Assembly: GCA_947253305.1 (NCBI GenBank)
Contig: CAMXYZ010000002.1
Span: 1 to 38,838 of the forward strand
Length of the DNA stretch: 38,838 bases
From: an uncultured Helcococcus sp.
GTDB lineage: Bacteria; Bacillota; Clostridia; Tissierellales; Peptoniphilaceae
Reading direction: 5' to 3'
A program made the translations under genes and the position numbers. Shown here piece by piece: positions 8,045 to 16,774 of the stretch. The notes beneath the pieces are model-generated. The model made no database searches and was not told the origin of the DNA. It was given only the letters and a program-made list of their open reading frames with translations. The stretch's first letter is position 1. Each line of letters opens with the position of its first letter.

Positions 8045-8731
8045 ATGAAATATAATATAAAAGGTGACAGTGATTTTCCATTAGTAGAAATTGATCTTTC
8101 AAGTAATGAAACCATCAAGATTGAAAGAGGATGTATGGCATACATGCAAGATGTAGATATAAAAGGTAAAATGAACGCAGGTGCAGGTGGGGGATTACTA
8201 AGTGCTATTGGTAGAAGCTTAACAAGTGGTGAATCTATGTTTATTACAGAAGCTACAGGAAAATCTAATGAAGCTGTACTTGGAATTGCTCCTAGTGCTC
8301 CAGGTAGAGTAGTAGCTATACAAGTTGGTGGATCAACTCAATATAGATTAAATACTGATGCATTCCTAGCTTGTGATTTAAGTGTTAACTATGTGATGAG
8401 AAAACAAAAAGCATCAACAGCATTTTTCGGTGGTACAGGTGGTTTCTTTGTAATGGAAACAGAAGGAACAGGAGATGTATTAGTATCAGCATTTGGTGAT
8501 ATAGTTGAACTTGAAGTAACTCCTAACAAACCATTAATAATTGATAATGAGCATGTAGTTGCATGGGACTCAACATTAAATTATGATATTAGAGTTGCAT
8601 CTGGAACATTTGGCTTTACAACAGGTGAAGGACTTGTTAACGAGTTTACAGGTAGCGGTAAGGTATTTATACAAACTAGAACATTACACAATTTTGCTGA
8701 CAAGATTGGTAGATTTATAACTTCAAAATAG
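8045..8731 (+). CDS. AIM24 family protein (DUF124/TIGR00266-type)
   Basis: The 228-residue protein is mostly beta-strand and glycine-rich, with the family features IERGCMAYMQDVDIKGKMN near the N-terminus, a GGGLLSAIGRSLTSGESMF segment and a C-terminal GEGLVNEFTGSGKVFIQTR. These single-domain beta-sandwich proteins are widespread in bacteria and have no established function; the name comes from a yeast mitochondrial protein. There is no signal peptide or membrane segment, so it should be cytosolic. SD AAAGGAGAATGAT precedes ATG. It has its own promoter and terminator and thus is monocistronic. Confidence 0.88.
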   Translation: MKYNIKGDSDFPLVEIDLSSNETIKIERGCMAYMQDVDIKGKMNAGAGGGLLSAIGRSLTSGESMFITEATGKSNEAVLGIAPSAPGRVVAIQVGGSTQYRLNTDAFLACDLSVNYVMRKQKASTAFFGGTGGFFVMETEGTGDVLVSAFGDIVELEVTPNKPLIIDNEHVVAWDSTLNYDIRVASGTFGFTTGEGLVNEFTGSGKVFIQTRTLHNFADKIGRFITSK

Positions 8732-8745
8732 AATACGATTTTATG

Positions 8746-8774
8746 CATCCTCATTTATATGAGGATGTTTTTTT
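8746..8774 (+). terminator. Terminator after AIM24-family gene
   Basis: CATCCTCAT and ATGAGGATG pair perfectly around a 4-nt loop and are followed by eight T residues. Confidence 0.93.
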
Positions 8775-8834
8775 GTTTAATAGAGATATTTTAGGGTAAA
8801 TCTTATGGACCAAAGATATATAGATTTTAAACTC

Positions 8835-8863
8835 TTTACAACAAAGGTAAAAGATGGTAAAAT
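8835..8863 (+). promoter_or_regulatory. ctsR operon promoter with CtsR-box-like direct repeat
   Basis: TTTACA (8835-8840), a 17-bp spacer and TAAAAT (8858-8863) form a good promoter. Inside it, GGTAAAA-GAT-GGTAAAA (8846-8862) is an exact heptamer direct repeat with 3-bp spacing. This is the architecture of the CtsR operator (GGTCAAA-N3-GGTCAAA), with C replaced by A in both halves. A further AGTCAAA half site lies at 8894-8900 next to the ctsR SD. CtsR probably represses its own operon here. Confidence 0.68.
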
Positions 8864-8913
8864 GTAGGAGAGAGAATTTTTTTTACAAATAAAAGTCAAA
8901 GAAGGGCAGACAA

Positions 8914-9375
8914 ATGGGATTAACATCTGAAATTGAGAAGTTCTTACTTGAGAGAATGGAAATAGCAGAAAAACAATATATAGAGATAGGAAGAAATGAT
9001 TTAGCTGAAAAGTTTAATTGTGCACCATCTCAAATTAATTATGTATTAACTACAAGATTTACTCCATATCAGGGATTTTATGTTGAGAGTAGAAGAGGTG
9101 GTAGCGGATATATTAAAATTATTAAGTTAGAGATGACAGAGGAACAGCTCATTAATAATATATTAGAAGAGACTATAGAAGAAAGGATAACTTTTGATAA
9201 AGTTAGACATATTTTAAATGGATTAGTGAAGGAAGAGATTCTAAGTGAAAAAGAGGCGCTTATGATTCAACATAGTTTGGATGATAATGCTTTGGTAGAT
9301 ATAAATAGGTCAGATCGAAACCTAGTAAGAGCAAGTATATTTAAGAATATATTACTAGCTCTTGTAAGAGATTAG
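8914..9375 (+). CDS. ctsR: Heat-shock repressor CtsR
   Basis: The 153-residue protein is colinear with CtsR: an N-terminal winged HTH (LTSEIEKFLLERMEIAEKQY and then LAEKFNCAPSQINYVLTTRF) with the beta-wing glycine motif ESRRGGSGYIKI, and a C-terminal helical domain (SEKEALMIQHSLDD). CtsR represses class III heat-shock genes (clpC, clpP and others) and loses DNA binding on heating. It is first in ctsR-mcsA-clpC-radA, with SD AGAAGGG. An operator-like direct repeat sits in its promoter. Confidence 0.95.
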   Translation: MGLTSEIEKFLLERMEIAEKQYIEIGRNDLAEKFNCAPSQINYVLTTRFTPYQGFYVESRRGGSGYIKIIKLEMTEEQLINNILEETIEERITFDKVRHILNGLVKEEILSEKEALMIQHSLDDNALVDINRSDRNLVRASIFKNILLALVRD

Positions 9376-9384
9376 GAGGTAATT

Positions 9385-10011
9385 ATGAAGTGCTTCAATT
9401 GTGGAAATGATGCTGATATGGAAGTTTTCATGATGATAAATGGAAAATTAAAAAAGACAAGCATTTGTATGGAATGTTATCAAGAGCAGATGAAAGGCAT
9501 GATGGATGCCATGGCTGATGAAGATGGAAATATAGATCCAGAGAAAATACAGAAGCAAATGTTTGATTTTTTCCAAAACAATAGAGAAGAATTTGAACAA
9601 TTTTTAAGTGATGTTGTTCAAGATGAGAATTTTGATATGAGTCAATTAAGACCGGAAAATTTTGATATAAAGGATATGAATTTTGAAAATACAGGATTTA
9701 ATTTAAATCAAGTGGATGTAAATGAATTATTAAAAGGATTTAGTAAAATGTCACAAGATTTAAATGAAGAAGAGACATTTATTAATGATAATACGAGCAA
9801 AAAATCAAATATTTATTCTCACAATAGAGAATTAAGCCAGGCAGAGAGAGAAGTCTTAGTGCTTGAAAATGCAGCCAAAAAGAAGAGAGCAGAGCTTAAT
9901 AAATTTATTGAGAATGAAGAATACTTAAATGCTGCTCATTCAAGAGATGAGATGAGAGAAATAAATAAGAAGATAATGATAATTAAACAATTAGCTAAGG
10001 AAAGTGAGTAA
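9385..10011 (+). CDS. mcsA: McsA-like zinc-finger/UVR protein
   Basis: This 208-residue protein starts with a zinc-binding pair of CxxC motifs (C3, C6, C28, C31) and ends with a UVR motif (AAKKKRAELNKFIENEEYLN, about 165-200). The middle part is acidic and Asn/Phe-rich. In Bacillus, McsA activates the arginine kinase McsB and modulates CtsR and ClpC. Here it lies nine bases after ctsR and two bases before clpC, with no mcsB in between, so it may act directly as a ClpC or CtsR partner. Confidence 0.9.
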   Translation: MKCFNCGNDADMEVFMMINGKLKKTSICMECYQEQMKGMMDAMADEDGNIDPEKIQKQMFDFFQNNREEFEQFLSDVVQDENFDMSQLRPENFDIKDMNFENTGFNLNQVDVNELLKGFSKMSQDLNEEETFINDNTSKKSNIYSHNRELSQAEREVLVLENAAKKKRAELNKFIENEEYLNAAHSRDEMREINKKIMIIKQLAKESE

Positions 10012-10013
10012 TT

Positions 10014-12401
10014 ATGAGATTAAGAGAATTAATGCGTCTTCTCGCCGAAGAAGCCCAGTCATTAAAATCTAAATATATAGGGGTAGAACATGCTCTATTA
10101 GTTTTAATGAAAACGGGTGGACTTGAGTCTAAAGCGTTGACAACTGCAGGAGCTGATTATCAGCTACTTAGAGAGTATGTTCAAAGAAGATTTGCTGGAC
10201 TAGAAAATGAAAGAGTATATGGACCAACTGAAGAGTTAAAAAGACTTCTAGATGATGTAATTGTTCAACAAAAAAGAAACAAGGATACGATGACTTATCT
10301 AGAAAGACTTTTAATGAATCTTTTAGTGTCAGATACCATTGCAAAAGAAATGTTAATAGATACTAATGTTAATCCACAACAAGTATATATGCTATTAGAT
10401 AATTACATTTCAATGGGCAATTTGAGTGAAGAAAATACTGATACACCTAATTTAGCTAAATATGGTGAAGATTTAGTTAAGACTTCACTTAAAAAAATCG
10501 ATGGTGTAATCGGTAGAGAAAAAGAAATAAATAGAATTATTCAAATTTTAACCAGAAGAACAAAAAATAATCCAATCTTAATTGGTGAGGCTGGTGTTGG
10601 TAAGACAGCAATAGTTGAAGGATTAGCTAAAAAAATAGCGCTTCGGGAAGTTCCTGATATTATGAAGGATGTAAGAATTATATCTATAGATATGACATCA
10701 ATGGTAGCAGGAACAAAATATAGAGGGGATTTTGAAAAAAGAATTTCCGATATAATTAATGAAGCTAAAAATATGGATAATGTAGTATTATTCATTGACG
10801 AAATCCATACCATAGTTGGTGCAGGCTCATCAGAAGGTAGTTTAGATGCGTCAAATATATTAAAACCTTATTTAACAAAAGGGGATATTAAGATTATAGG
10901 TGCAACTACAATTACTGAATACAGACAATTCATTGAGAAAGAATCTGCACTTGAAAGAAGACTTCAACCAATTCAAATTGATGAACCAACAGTTGACGAA
11001 ACTATCGATATAATTAAAGGAATTAGAAAATATTATGAAAAATTCCACAAAATTAAAATTTCTGATGAAGTAATTGAAGAAGCTGTTAAATTATCAGACA
11101 GATATTTAGTCGATAGATTCTTACCAGATAAGGCAATTGATGTGATTGATGAGGCTTCATCAAATCTAAAAGTGGAATCATTCAAGATTCCTGAAGAGCT
11201 TTTAAAACTTCAAGAAGAACTTGAAAAGTTTGAAAAAAAGAAAGAGGAAGCTGTAAATACCCAAGCTTATGAGGAAGCAGCATTCATAAGAGATAAGATT
11301 AGAGATATAGAAAACAAGATATTTGAATTCAAGACTTCAGAAGAAGAAAGCGATAAAATCAAATATACAGAGACAATTACATTAGATAAAATTAGAGAAA
11401 TAATTTCTGATTGGTCAAAAGTTCCTGTAACAAAGATGACTCAAGAAGAAAATGAAAAATATAGAGATTTAGAAAAACATCTGAAATCTAATGTTATTGG
11501 TCAAGATGAAGCTATTAAGAAAGTTTCAAAAGCGATTAAAAGATCTAGAGTTGGTCTAAAAGATCCTAATAGTCCAATAGGAACCTTCATATTTGTTGGT
11601 CCTACTGGTGTTGGTAAGACATATTTAGCAAAACAAATTAGTGAAGAAATTTTCGATGGTGAAGAAAATCTAATAAGATTAGATATGAGTGAATATATGG
11701 AAAGACATACAGTTTCTAAATTAATAGGCTCACCTCCAGGATATGTAGGATATGATGAAGGTGGACAATTAACAGAAAGAGTAAGAACTAATCCATATTC
11801 AGTGATTCTATTTGATGAAATAGAGAAAGCTCACCCCGATGTATTTAATGTACTTTTACAAATTTTAGATGAAGGTAGATTAACAGATTCACAAGGTAGA
11901 GAAGTTGATTTTACTAATACAGTTATAATAATGACATCTAATGCTGGAGCATCACAATTATCCAAGAAAAATGTAATTGGATTTGGATCTCTTGACGATG
12001 CGGAAAAGAGAGATTATGAAAATACAAAAGAAATTGTAAATTCAGAATTAAAAAATCTATTTAAACCAGAATTCCTAAATAGAATAGATGATATTATTGT
12101 ATTTAATAGATTGAATAAAGAAGATATTAAAGAAATAGTAGAATTGAAATTAGATGAATTAATTGAAAGAATCGAAGATATGGGTTATGAAGCTAAATAT
12201 ACTGATAAAGTTGTCGAAAAGATTGCTGAAGTAGGATTTGATGATTCATATGGTGCAAGACCACTCGAAAGAGCAATTAAGACAGAAATAGAAGATTTAA
12301 TAGCTGAAAAAATATTAGATAAAGAAATTACGAAAGATAATAAAATATCTATTATAATTAGAGGCGACAAAATAGCAATTAATAAATTGGAAATAGCTTA
12401 A
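10014..12401 (+). CDS. clpC: ATP-dependent Clp protease ATPase subunit ClpC
   Basis: The protein has 795 residues: an N-terminal double Clp repeat (about 1-130), AAA+ module D1 with Walker A GEAGVGKT (191-198) and VLFIDEIHTIVGAG, a coiled-coil middle domain with a UVR motif (about 410-440), and AAA+ module D2 with Walker A GPTGVGKT (about 529-536) and SPPGYVGYDEGGQLTERVR. It unfolds substrates for ClpP. The start follows the mcsA stop by two bases, with SD-like AAGGAAAGTGAG, so translation is probably coupled. No gene for ClpP is in the window. Confidence 0.97.
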   Translation: MRLRELMRLLAEEAQSLKSKYIGVEHALLVLMKTGGLESKALTTAGADYQLLREYVQRRFAGLENERVYGPTEELKRLLDDVIVQQKRNKDTMTYLERLLMNLLVSDTIAKEMLIDTNVNPQQVYMLLDNYISMGNLSEENTDTPNLAKYGEDLVKTSLKKIDGVIGREKEINRIIQILTRRTKNNPILIGEAGVGKTAIVEGLAKKIALREVPDIMKDVRIISIDMTSMVAGTKYRGDFEKRISDIINEAKNMDNVVLFIDEIHTIVGAGSSEGSLDASNILKPYLTKGDIKIIGATTITEYRQFIEKESALERRLQPIQIDEPTVDETIDIIKGIRKYYEKFHKIKISDEVIEEAVKLSDRYLVDRFLPDKAIDVIDEASSNLKVESFKIPEELLKLQEELEKFEKKKEEAVNTQAYEEAAFIRDKIRDIENKIFEFKTSEEESDKIKYTETITLDKIREIISDWSKVPVTKMTQEENEKYRDLEKHLKSNVIGQDEAIKKVSKAIKRSRVGLKDPNSPIGTFIFVGPTGVGKTYLAKQISEEIFDGEENLIRLDMSEYMERHTVSKLIGSPPGYVGYDEGGQLTERVRTNPYSVILFDEIEKAHPDVFNVLLQILDEGRLTDSQGREVDFTNTVIIMTSNAGASQLSKKNVIGFGSLDDAEKRDYENTKEIVNSELKNLFKPEFLNRIDDIIVFNRLNKEDIKEIVELKLDELIERIEDMGYEAKYTDKVVEKIAEVGFDDSYGARPLERAIKTEIEDLIAEKILDKEITKDNKISIIIRGDKIAINKLEIA

Positions 12402-12402
12402 T

Positions 12403-13764
12403 ATGAAATTAAAAACTATTTATATTTGTACTAATTGTGGTGAAGAGCAAATAGCTTGGTCAGGGAAATGTCCAAGCTGTGGCTCTTGGAACACATTGGT
12501 CGAAGAAGTAATTAAAAAAGATAATATAAAAACAAAAAGTAAATCTTATTCTCAGAAGGCTAGCAAATTAAAATCTATCGAGATATCATCTACTGAAAGA
12601 TTAATTACAGAAATAGATGAATTTGATAGAACTATTGGTGGAGGTATTGTTAAGGATTCCGTATCAATATTGACTGCAAAGCCGGGAGCTGGAAAGTCAA
12701 CTTTACTACTTGAAATTGCATATAGACTAGCAAAAAAAGGAGTAAAAGTTCTCTATATATCTGGTGAAGAATCAAAATCTCAAATAAAATCTAGATCAAA
12801 TAGAATTATGCCGGAAATTCCAGAGGAGATTTATTTGATTTCGACAAATTCAATGGATGATACTATTGAAGAAATAAATATAATTGATCCAGATATAGTC
12901 TTTTTAGATTCTATACAAACTATGGCTTTGGAAGAATATAGTCAAAGACCAGGAACTCCAACTCAAACTATAGAATGTGCTAATGCTTTAGTGGAAGTAT
13001 GTAAAAATTCTGAGAGACCAAGAGCAGCTATAATGATTGGACATATGACTAAGTCTGGTGAAATGGCTGGATTAATGACCTTAGAACATCTCGTTGATGC
13101 GGTATTGGTGCTTGAAAGTGAATCAGATTCAGATTTAAGAATATTAAGAACTACAAAAAACAGATTTGGATATACCGGGGAAATCGGATTATTTGATATG
13201 TTGGAAAATGGGCTTAAGGAAGTTACCAATCCTTCTGAGTACTTTTTAACACCTAGAGAAGACAAGGTTCCGGGTTCTGCAATATCGGTTATCAAGGAAG
13301 GTTCAAGAATATTAACTGTCGAAGTTGAATCATTAGTATCCACATCATTTTCTCAATATCCTATAAGAATAGGTGATAGCTTGAGAAAAGATCAATTAAA
13401 TACCTTAATTTCGATACTTGAACAAAGATCAGGATTTAATTTATATGACAAAAATGTGATACTTAAAACTACAGGTGGTTTAAAATTAAACGAACAATCA
13501 GTTAATTTAGCTATCATTATGAGTATCGTCTCATCTATCAAAAATATTGGAATAGATAATAAGACAGTATTTATAGCTGAGGTAGGACTAACAGGTGAAC
13601 TTAAAAAAGTAAAAGATATAGAGAAAAGAATATTAGAATTAGATAGGCTAGGATTTGAAAAAGTCTATATAGCTAAAGGAAAATATGATTTCTCTAGAGT
13701 GAAAAATATTAAAATAGAGCAATTGAACGATATCAATGAGGTAATAAAAGATGTGTTCAAATGA
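12403..13764 (+). CDS. radA: DNA repair ATPase RadA
   Basis: The 453-residue protein has an N-terminal four-cysteine zinc finger (C9, C12, C23, C26), a RecA-like ATPase with Walker A KPGAGKST (about 93-100), the RadA-specific KNRFGYTGEIG motif, and a C-terminal Lon-protease-like domain (from about 280). RadA promotes branch migration during recombination repair. It begins one base after the clpC stop, as the end of the ctsR operon, an arrangement common in Firmicutes. Confidence 0.96.
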   Translation: MKLKTIYICTNCGEEQIAWSGKCPSCGSWNTLVEEVIKKDNIKTKSKSYSQKASKLKSIEISSTERLITEIDEFDRTIGGGIVKDSVSILTAKPGAGKSTLLLEIAYRLAKKGVKVLYISGEESKSQIKSRSNRIMPEIPEEIYLISTNSMDDTIEEINIIDPDIVFLDSIQTMALEEYSQRPGTPTQTIECANALVEVCKNSERPRAAIMIGHMTKSGEMAGLMTLEHLVDAVLVLESESDSDLRILRTTKNRFGYTGEIGLFDMLENGLKEVTNPSEYFLTPREDKVPGSAISVIKEGSRILTVEVESLVSTSFSQYPIRIGDSLRKDQLNTLISILEQRSGFNLYDKNVILKTTGGLKLNEQSVNLAIIMSIVSSIKNIGIDNKTVFIAEVGLTGELKKVKDIEKRILELDRLGFEKVYIAKGKYDFSRVKNIKIEQLNDINEVIKDVFK

Positions 13765-13780
13765 TGAAAAATCAATGATT

Positions 13781-13808
13781 AGATCAGTTTTACGGCTGGT
13801 CTTTTTTA
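13781..13808 (+). terminator. Terminator of the ctsR-radA operon
   Basis: AGATCAGT and GCTGGTCT form an 8-bp stem with two G-T wobbles, followed by six T residues. Confidence 0.8.
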
Positions 13809-13826
13809 TTTGTTAACAAAAAAGTA

Positions 13827-13855
13827 TTGACAAATTATCCGACCCGCTGTATTAT
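13827..13855 (+). promoter_or_regulatory. Strong promoter of the GntR-ABC operon
   Basis: The consensus -35 TTGACA and a -10 TATTAT are separated by exactly 17 bp. This is the best consensus promoter in the window, consistent with a promoter controlled by a repressor. Confidence 0.88.
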
Positions 13856-13877
13856 ATAACTAACACAGTAGGCGGGG
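13843..13877 (+). promoter_or_regulatory. Probable GntR (YtrA-type) operator
   Basis: CCCGCTGT (13843-13850) and ACAGTAGGCGGG (13865-13876) form an imperfect inverted repeat, strikingly GC-rich against the local background. It overlaps the -10 and the predicted transcription start. Autorepression by the GntR protein encoded just downstream is the likely role (inference from position). Confidence 0.5.
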
Positions 13878-13889
13878 AAGGAGGAAAGT

Positions 13890-14240
13890 TTGAAATATAA
13901 TAAAGAACAACCTATATATTTGCAATTAATGGAAGATATTAAAACTAATATAATAAATGGGAGTTACAGCATTGGTGAAAGATTACCATCCATCAGAGAA
14001 TATTCTAAAAGTATGATGGTAAATCCAAATACTACTCAAAGAGCATTTCGTGAGCTCGAGTTGGAAGGATTTATTGAGAGCAAAACTGGAATTGGTTATT
14101 ATGTTAATGAAGATGAAGAAGATTTAAATAAGCTAAAAAAACAATACTTAAATCAGGAAGTAGACAATTTTATTGAGAAAATGACTCAATTAAATTATTC
14201 AAATAATGAAATAATAGAAATTATTAAGGAGAAATTATGA
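13890..14240 (+). CDS. GntR-family regulator, YtrA subfamily
   Basis: The protein has 116 residues, the short form typical of the YtrA subfamily: an N-terminal winged HTH (PIYLQLMEDIKTNIINGSYS, GERLPSIREYSKSMMVNPNT, then ELELEGFIESKTGIGYYV) and only a brief C-terminal dimerisation helix. The start is TTG at 13890 with SD GGAAGGAGG. The last four bases overlap the start of the ABC ATPase gene (ATGA). YtrA regulators usually repress their own ABC transporter operon and are often derepressed by cell-wall antibiotics; the inducer here is unknown. Confidence 0.92.
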   Translation: MKYNKEQPIYLQLMEDIKTNIINGSYSIGERLPSIREYSKSMMVNPNTTQRAFRELELEGFIESKTGIGYYVNEDEEDLNKLKKQYLNQEVDNFIEKMTQLNYSNNEIIEIIKEKL

Positions 14241-14938
14241 TTAGATTTAATGATGTATCAAAGAAATACAAAAATGGTACACTAGCATTAAAACCTTTTA
14301 GCTTAGAATTGGAAAAGGGGAGATGTATTGGTATATTGGGGCCTAATGGCTCAGGAAAGACCACACTATTGAAATTATTACAAGGATATTTAAAACCTAC
14401 TACAGGTACAGTAGATATTGATGGAGTAGAAATTGGACCAGAAACCAAATCTAAAGTTTCTTATCTTCCGGATGTTCCATTTATACCAAATGATTATACT
14501 GTAAAAGAGGCTAAAAATTTATGGATGACATTTTTTGAAGATTTTAATGAATCAAAGTTTTTAGATTTATTAAGATTTATGAAATTAGAAGAAGATATGA
14601 AAATCGGTGATATGTCAAAGGGTATGAATGAAAAATTTCATTTATCTTTAATTCTAGCAAGAGATGCAGAAATATTTGTTATAGATGAACCTATAGCTGG
14701 AGTTGACTTAGTTTCAAGAGATAAAATCTTAGAAGCAATATTTACAAATATTGATAAAGATAAAACACTTATTATTACAACCCATTTAGTTGATGAGATG
14801 GAAACATTATTTGATGAAGTTTTATTCATCGCTAATGGAGATATAATCCTTAGTGGTAATGCTGAAAACTTGAGACAAGAACGTAATATGCAGATATCTG
14901 ATATATTTAGAGATATATTTGGAAAGATATCTTACTAG
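14237..14938 (+). CDS. ABC transporter ATP-binding protein
   Basis: The 233-residue single ATPase domain has Walker A GPNGSGKT (about 34-41), a signature region DMSKGMNEKF in place of a classical LSGGQ, Walker B IFVIDEPIAGVD and the H-loop TTHLVDEME. It matches the YtrB/CcmA-like ATPases paired with GntR regulators. It overlaps the regulator gene by four bases and precedes the permease gene by nine, so the three form one operon. Confidence 0.93.
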   Translation: MIRFNDVSKKYKNGTLALKPFSLELEKGRCIGILGPNGSGKTTLLKLLQGYLKPTTGTVDIDGVEIGPETKSKVSYLPDVPFIPNDYTVKEAKNLWMTFFEDFNESKFLDLLRFMKLEEDMKIGDMSKGMNEKFHLSLILARDAEIFVIDEPIAGVDLVSRDKILEAIFTNIDKDKTLIITTHLVDEMETLFDEVLFIANGDIILSGNAENLRQERNMQISDIFRDIFGKISY

Positions 14939-14947
14939 GAGGAAAAT

Positions 14948-15847
14948 ATGGGAAAATTAATAAGTTACGAATTTAGAAATAGTAGAAAACCAATAATGCA
15001 AATAGTTTTAATAATTATGCTTGCCTCAGTATTATTACAATATGGACTTATTTCAACTTTTGTCTCAGTTGGAAATATGGATGAAGTATCAAGAACAGGA
15101 TTGAATTTATTACAACAAGTTAAGCTTGTGCTATTACCATTACTAATAATTGCTTCAATAATTGTATTTTTTGGAGCCTCAGTTGTATATTATTTTAGAA
15201 TGGCTAATATATTAAAGAGAGATATTTACGAGAATCAAGGATATATTATATTTTCACTACCAAAAAATGGATATCAAATAATTGGTTCAAAGTTAATTGT
15301 AGGAACAATTTGGTCAATATTATTAAGTGTTATAATGATTGCATGGAATGCAGCTGTGTTTATGATATTATCTTTAATATTTAAGGGTGATAATTCACTT
15401 AATGAATTTTATAAATTTATATTTTCAGATTTTCCGAAATTAATTTCAGAAATATTTAGTTGGCTCAGTATAGAGTTCTTATTTTCATGGTTTGTAAATA
15501 CTATATTATCTTCAATTAGTTTTATTGTAATAATGTTTGCTGCAATAATATTTGATTATAGACTCGGAACAAGAAATAAGTCTTCTATAAGATGGATTAT
15601 TTGGATGATACTATTGTCTATACTCATTGGATGGGCATCAAATATAATCTTCCCAAGTAATCTTGGATTAGGTGCATATGAAAGTACTGCTTTAGGTTTA
15701 TCAGGTTCGGAATCAATATTAAGCGAATTATTCAATATTAAGGAACTTTCATATCATGTATGGATGGAAAACTTATTTACAGCTGTAGTTTCTGCATTAC
15801 TATTCATATATGTTGCTCATAATTTTGAGAAAAAGATTGAAAAATAA
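14948..15847 (+). CDS. ABC-2 type membrane permease
   Basis: The 299-residue protein has about six hydrophobic segments (around 17-35, 57-80, 115-145, 180-200, 215-235 and 275-290). It begins MGKLISYEFRNSRK, the cytosolic N-terminus typical of ABC-2 permeases. It follows the ATPase gene with SD TAGGAGG. The probable transporter is two ATPase and two permease subunits. The substrate cannot be read from sequence; antibiotic or lipid-related export is plausible by analogy to YtrA-controlled systems. Confidence 0.85.
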   Translation: MGKLISYEFRNSRKPIMQIVLIIMLASVLLQYGLISTFVSVGNMDEVSRTGLNLLQQVKLVLLPLLIIASIIVFFGASVVYYFRMANILKRDIYENQGYIIFSLPKNGYQIIGSKLIVGTIWSILLSVIMIAWNAAVFMILSLIFKGDNSLNEFYKFIFSDFPKLISEIFSWLSIEFLFSWFVNTILSSISFIVIMFAAIIFDYRLGTRNKSSIRWIIWMILLSILIGWASNIIFPSNLGLGAYESTALGLSGSESILSELFNIKELSYHVWMENLFTAVVSALLFIYVAHNFEKKIEK

Positions 15848-15876
15848 AATTTAATAATAGATTAAATTATTTATGG

Positions 15877-15905
15877 GGAGCTTATTTAATAAGCTCTCTT
15901 ATTTT
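15877..15905 (+). terminator. Terminator of the GntR-ABC operon
   Basis: GAGCTTATT and AATAAGCTC are exact complements, followed by TCTTATTTTAT. The tail is T-rich but not a continuous run. Confidence 0.75.
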
Positions 15906-15906
15906 A

Positions 15907-15915
15907 TGTTATAAT
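15907..15915 (+). promoter_or_regulatory. Extended -10 promoter of the cyclophilin gene
   Basis: TG-T-TATAAT lies 26 bp before the start codon of the peptidyl-prolyl isomerase gene, with no convincing -35. Confidence 0.55.
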
Positions 15916-15940
15916 ATTCTAAGTGTAAAGGAGATATGAT

Positions 15941-16636
15941 ATGAAAAGAAAGATATTTATTTTACTAGCATTAGTAATATCAATGAGCTTGGTTGCTTGT
16001 GATAAAAAAGAAAATGGAAGTACGGAGGGGAATGTGAAATTAAATCAATTAGAAGGTTATCGAGAAGGTAATATTAAAGGAAAAATTAAAACAAATATGG
16101 GAGATATGGATATAATTTTATTCCCTGAAATAGCACCTAAGGCAGTTGAGAACTTTGTAACTCATGCAAAAAAAAGTTATTATGATGGTATAATTTTCCA
16201 CAGAGTAATTGAAGATTTTATGATACAAGGTGGAGATCCACTAGGTACTGGTATGGGTGGAGAGAGTATCTGGGGTAAGCCGTTTGAAGATGAATTCGAT
16301 GTAAACTATAGACATTTTACAGGAGCTCTATCAATGGCTAATTCAGGGCCAAATACAAATGGTTCACAATTTTTCATCGTTACAGCAAAAAATAATGTTA
16401 CAAAAGATATAATAGATCAAATGAGAGAAGCTGGAGCAGGAAATGGATTTCCTGAAGAAGTTGTTAATGCATATGAGAAAGTAGGTGGAACATATCACTT
16501 AGATGGTAGACATACTGTATTTGGACAAGTAGTTGCAGGTCAAGAAATAGCTGAAAAAATTTCAAAAGTTGAAAAAAATGCTCAAGACAAGCCATTAAAT
16601 GATGTAATTATCGAAAAAATTGAAATTGAAGATTAA
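15941..16636 (+). CDS. Peptidyl-prolyl cis-trans isomerase, cyclophilin-type lipoprotein
   Basis: The 231-residue precursor has a lipoprotein signal: basic MKRK, a hydrophobic core and lipobox LVAC (17-20), so C20 is lipidated and the enzyme is anchored outside the cytoplasmic membrane. The cyclophilin fold follows, with KAVENFVTHAKKSYYDGIIF, HRVIEDFMIQGGDP and the SMANSGPNTNGSQFFIV segment containing the proline-binding and catalytic residues. It would assist folding of exported proteins. The gene has its own promoter and terminator. Confidence 0.94.
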   Translation: MKRKIFILLALVISMSLVACDKKENGSTEGNVKLNQLEGYREGNIKGKIKTNMGDMDIILFPEIAPKAVENFVTHAKKSYYDGIIFHRVIEDFMIQGGDPLGTGMGGESIWGKPFEDEFDVNYRHFTGALSMANSGPNTNGSQFFIVTAKNNVTKDIIDQMREAGAGNGFPEEVVNAYEKVGGTYHLDGRHTVFGQVVAGQEIAEKISKVEKNAQDKPLNDVIIEKIEIED

Positions 16637-16642
16637 TTAAGG

Positions 16643-16678
16643 ATATTCTAGTCGTATTATATGACTAGGATATTTTTT
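16643..16678 (+). terminator. Terminator of the cyclophilin gene
   Basis: ATATTCTAGTC and GACTAGGATAT pair with one wobble and run into six T residues. Confidence 0.88.
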
Positions 16679-16683
16679 ATAAA

Positions 16684-16721
16684 AAAAGTACCAGAGAAAG
16701 TGGACTGACTCTGGTACTTTT
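16684..16721. terminator. Bidirectional terminator, mainly for thiT
   Basis: AAAAGTACCAGAG and CTCTGGTACTTTT are a perfect 13-bp stem around a 12-nt loop. On the minus strand a run of seven T follows, fitting the 3' end of thiT. A second weaker hairpin (AAAATGGGG/CCCTCATTTT) lies immediately beside it at 16722-16745. Confidence 0.85.
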
Positions 16722-16774
16722 AAAATGGGGTTTTCCCTCATTTTAAACTGATTTTTGATCTATATTTTAAATAA

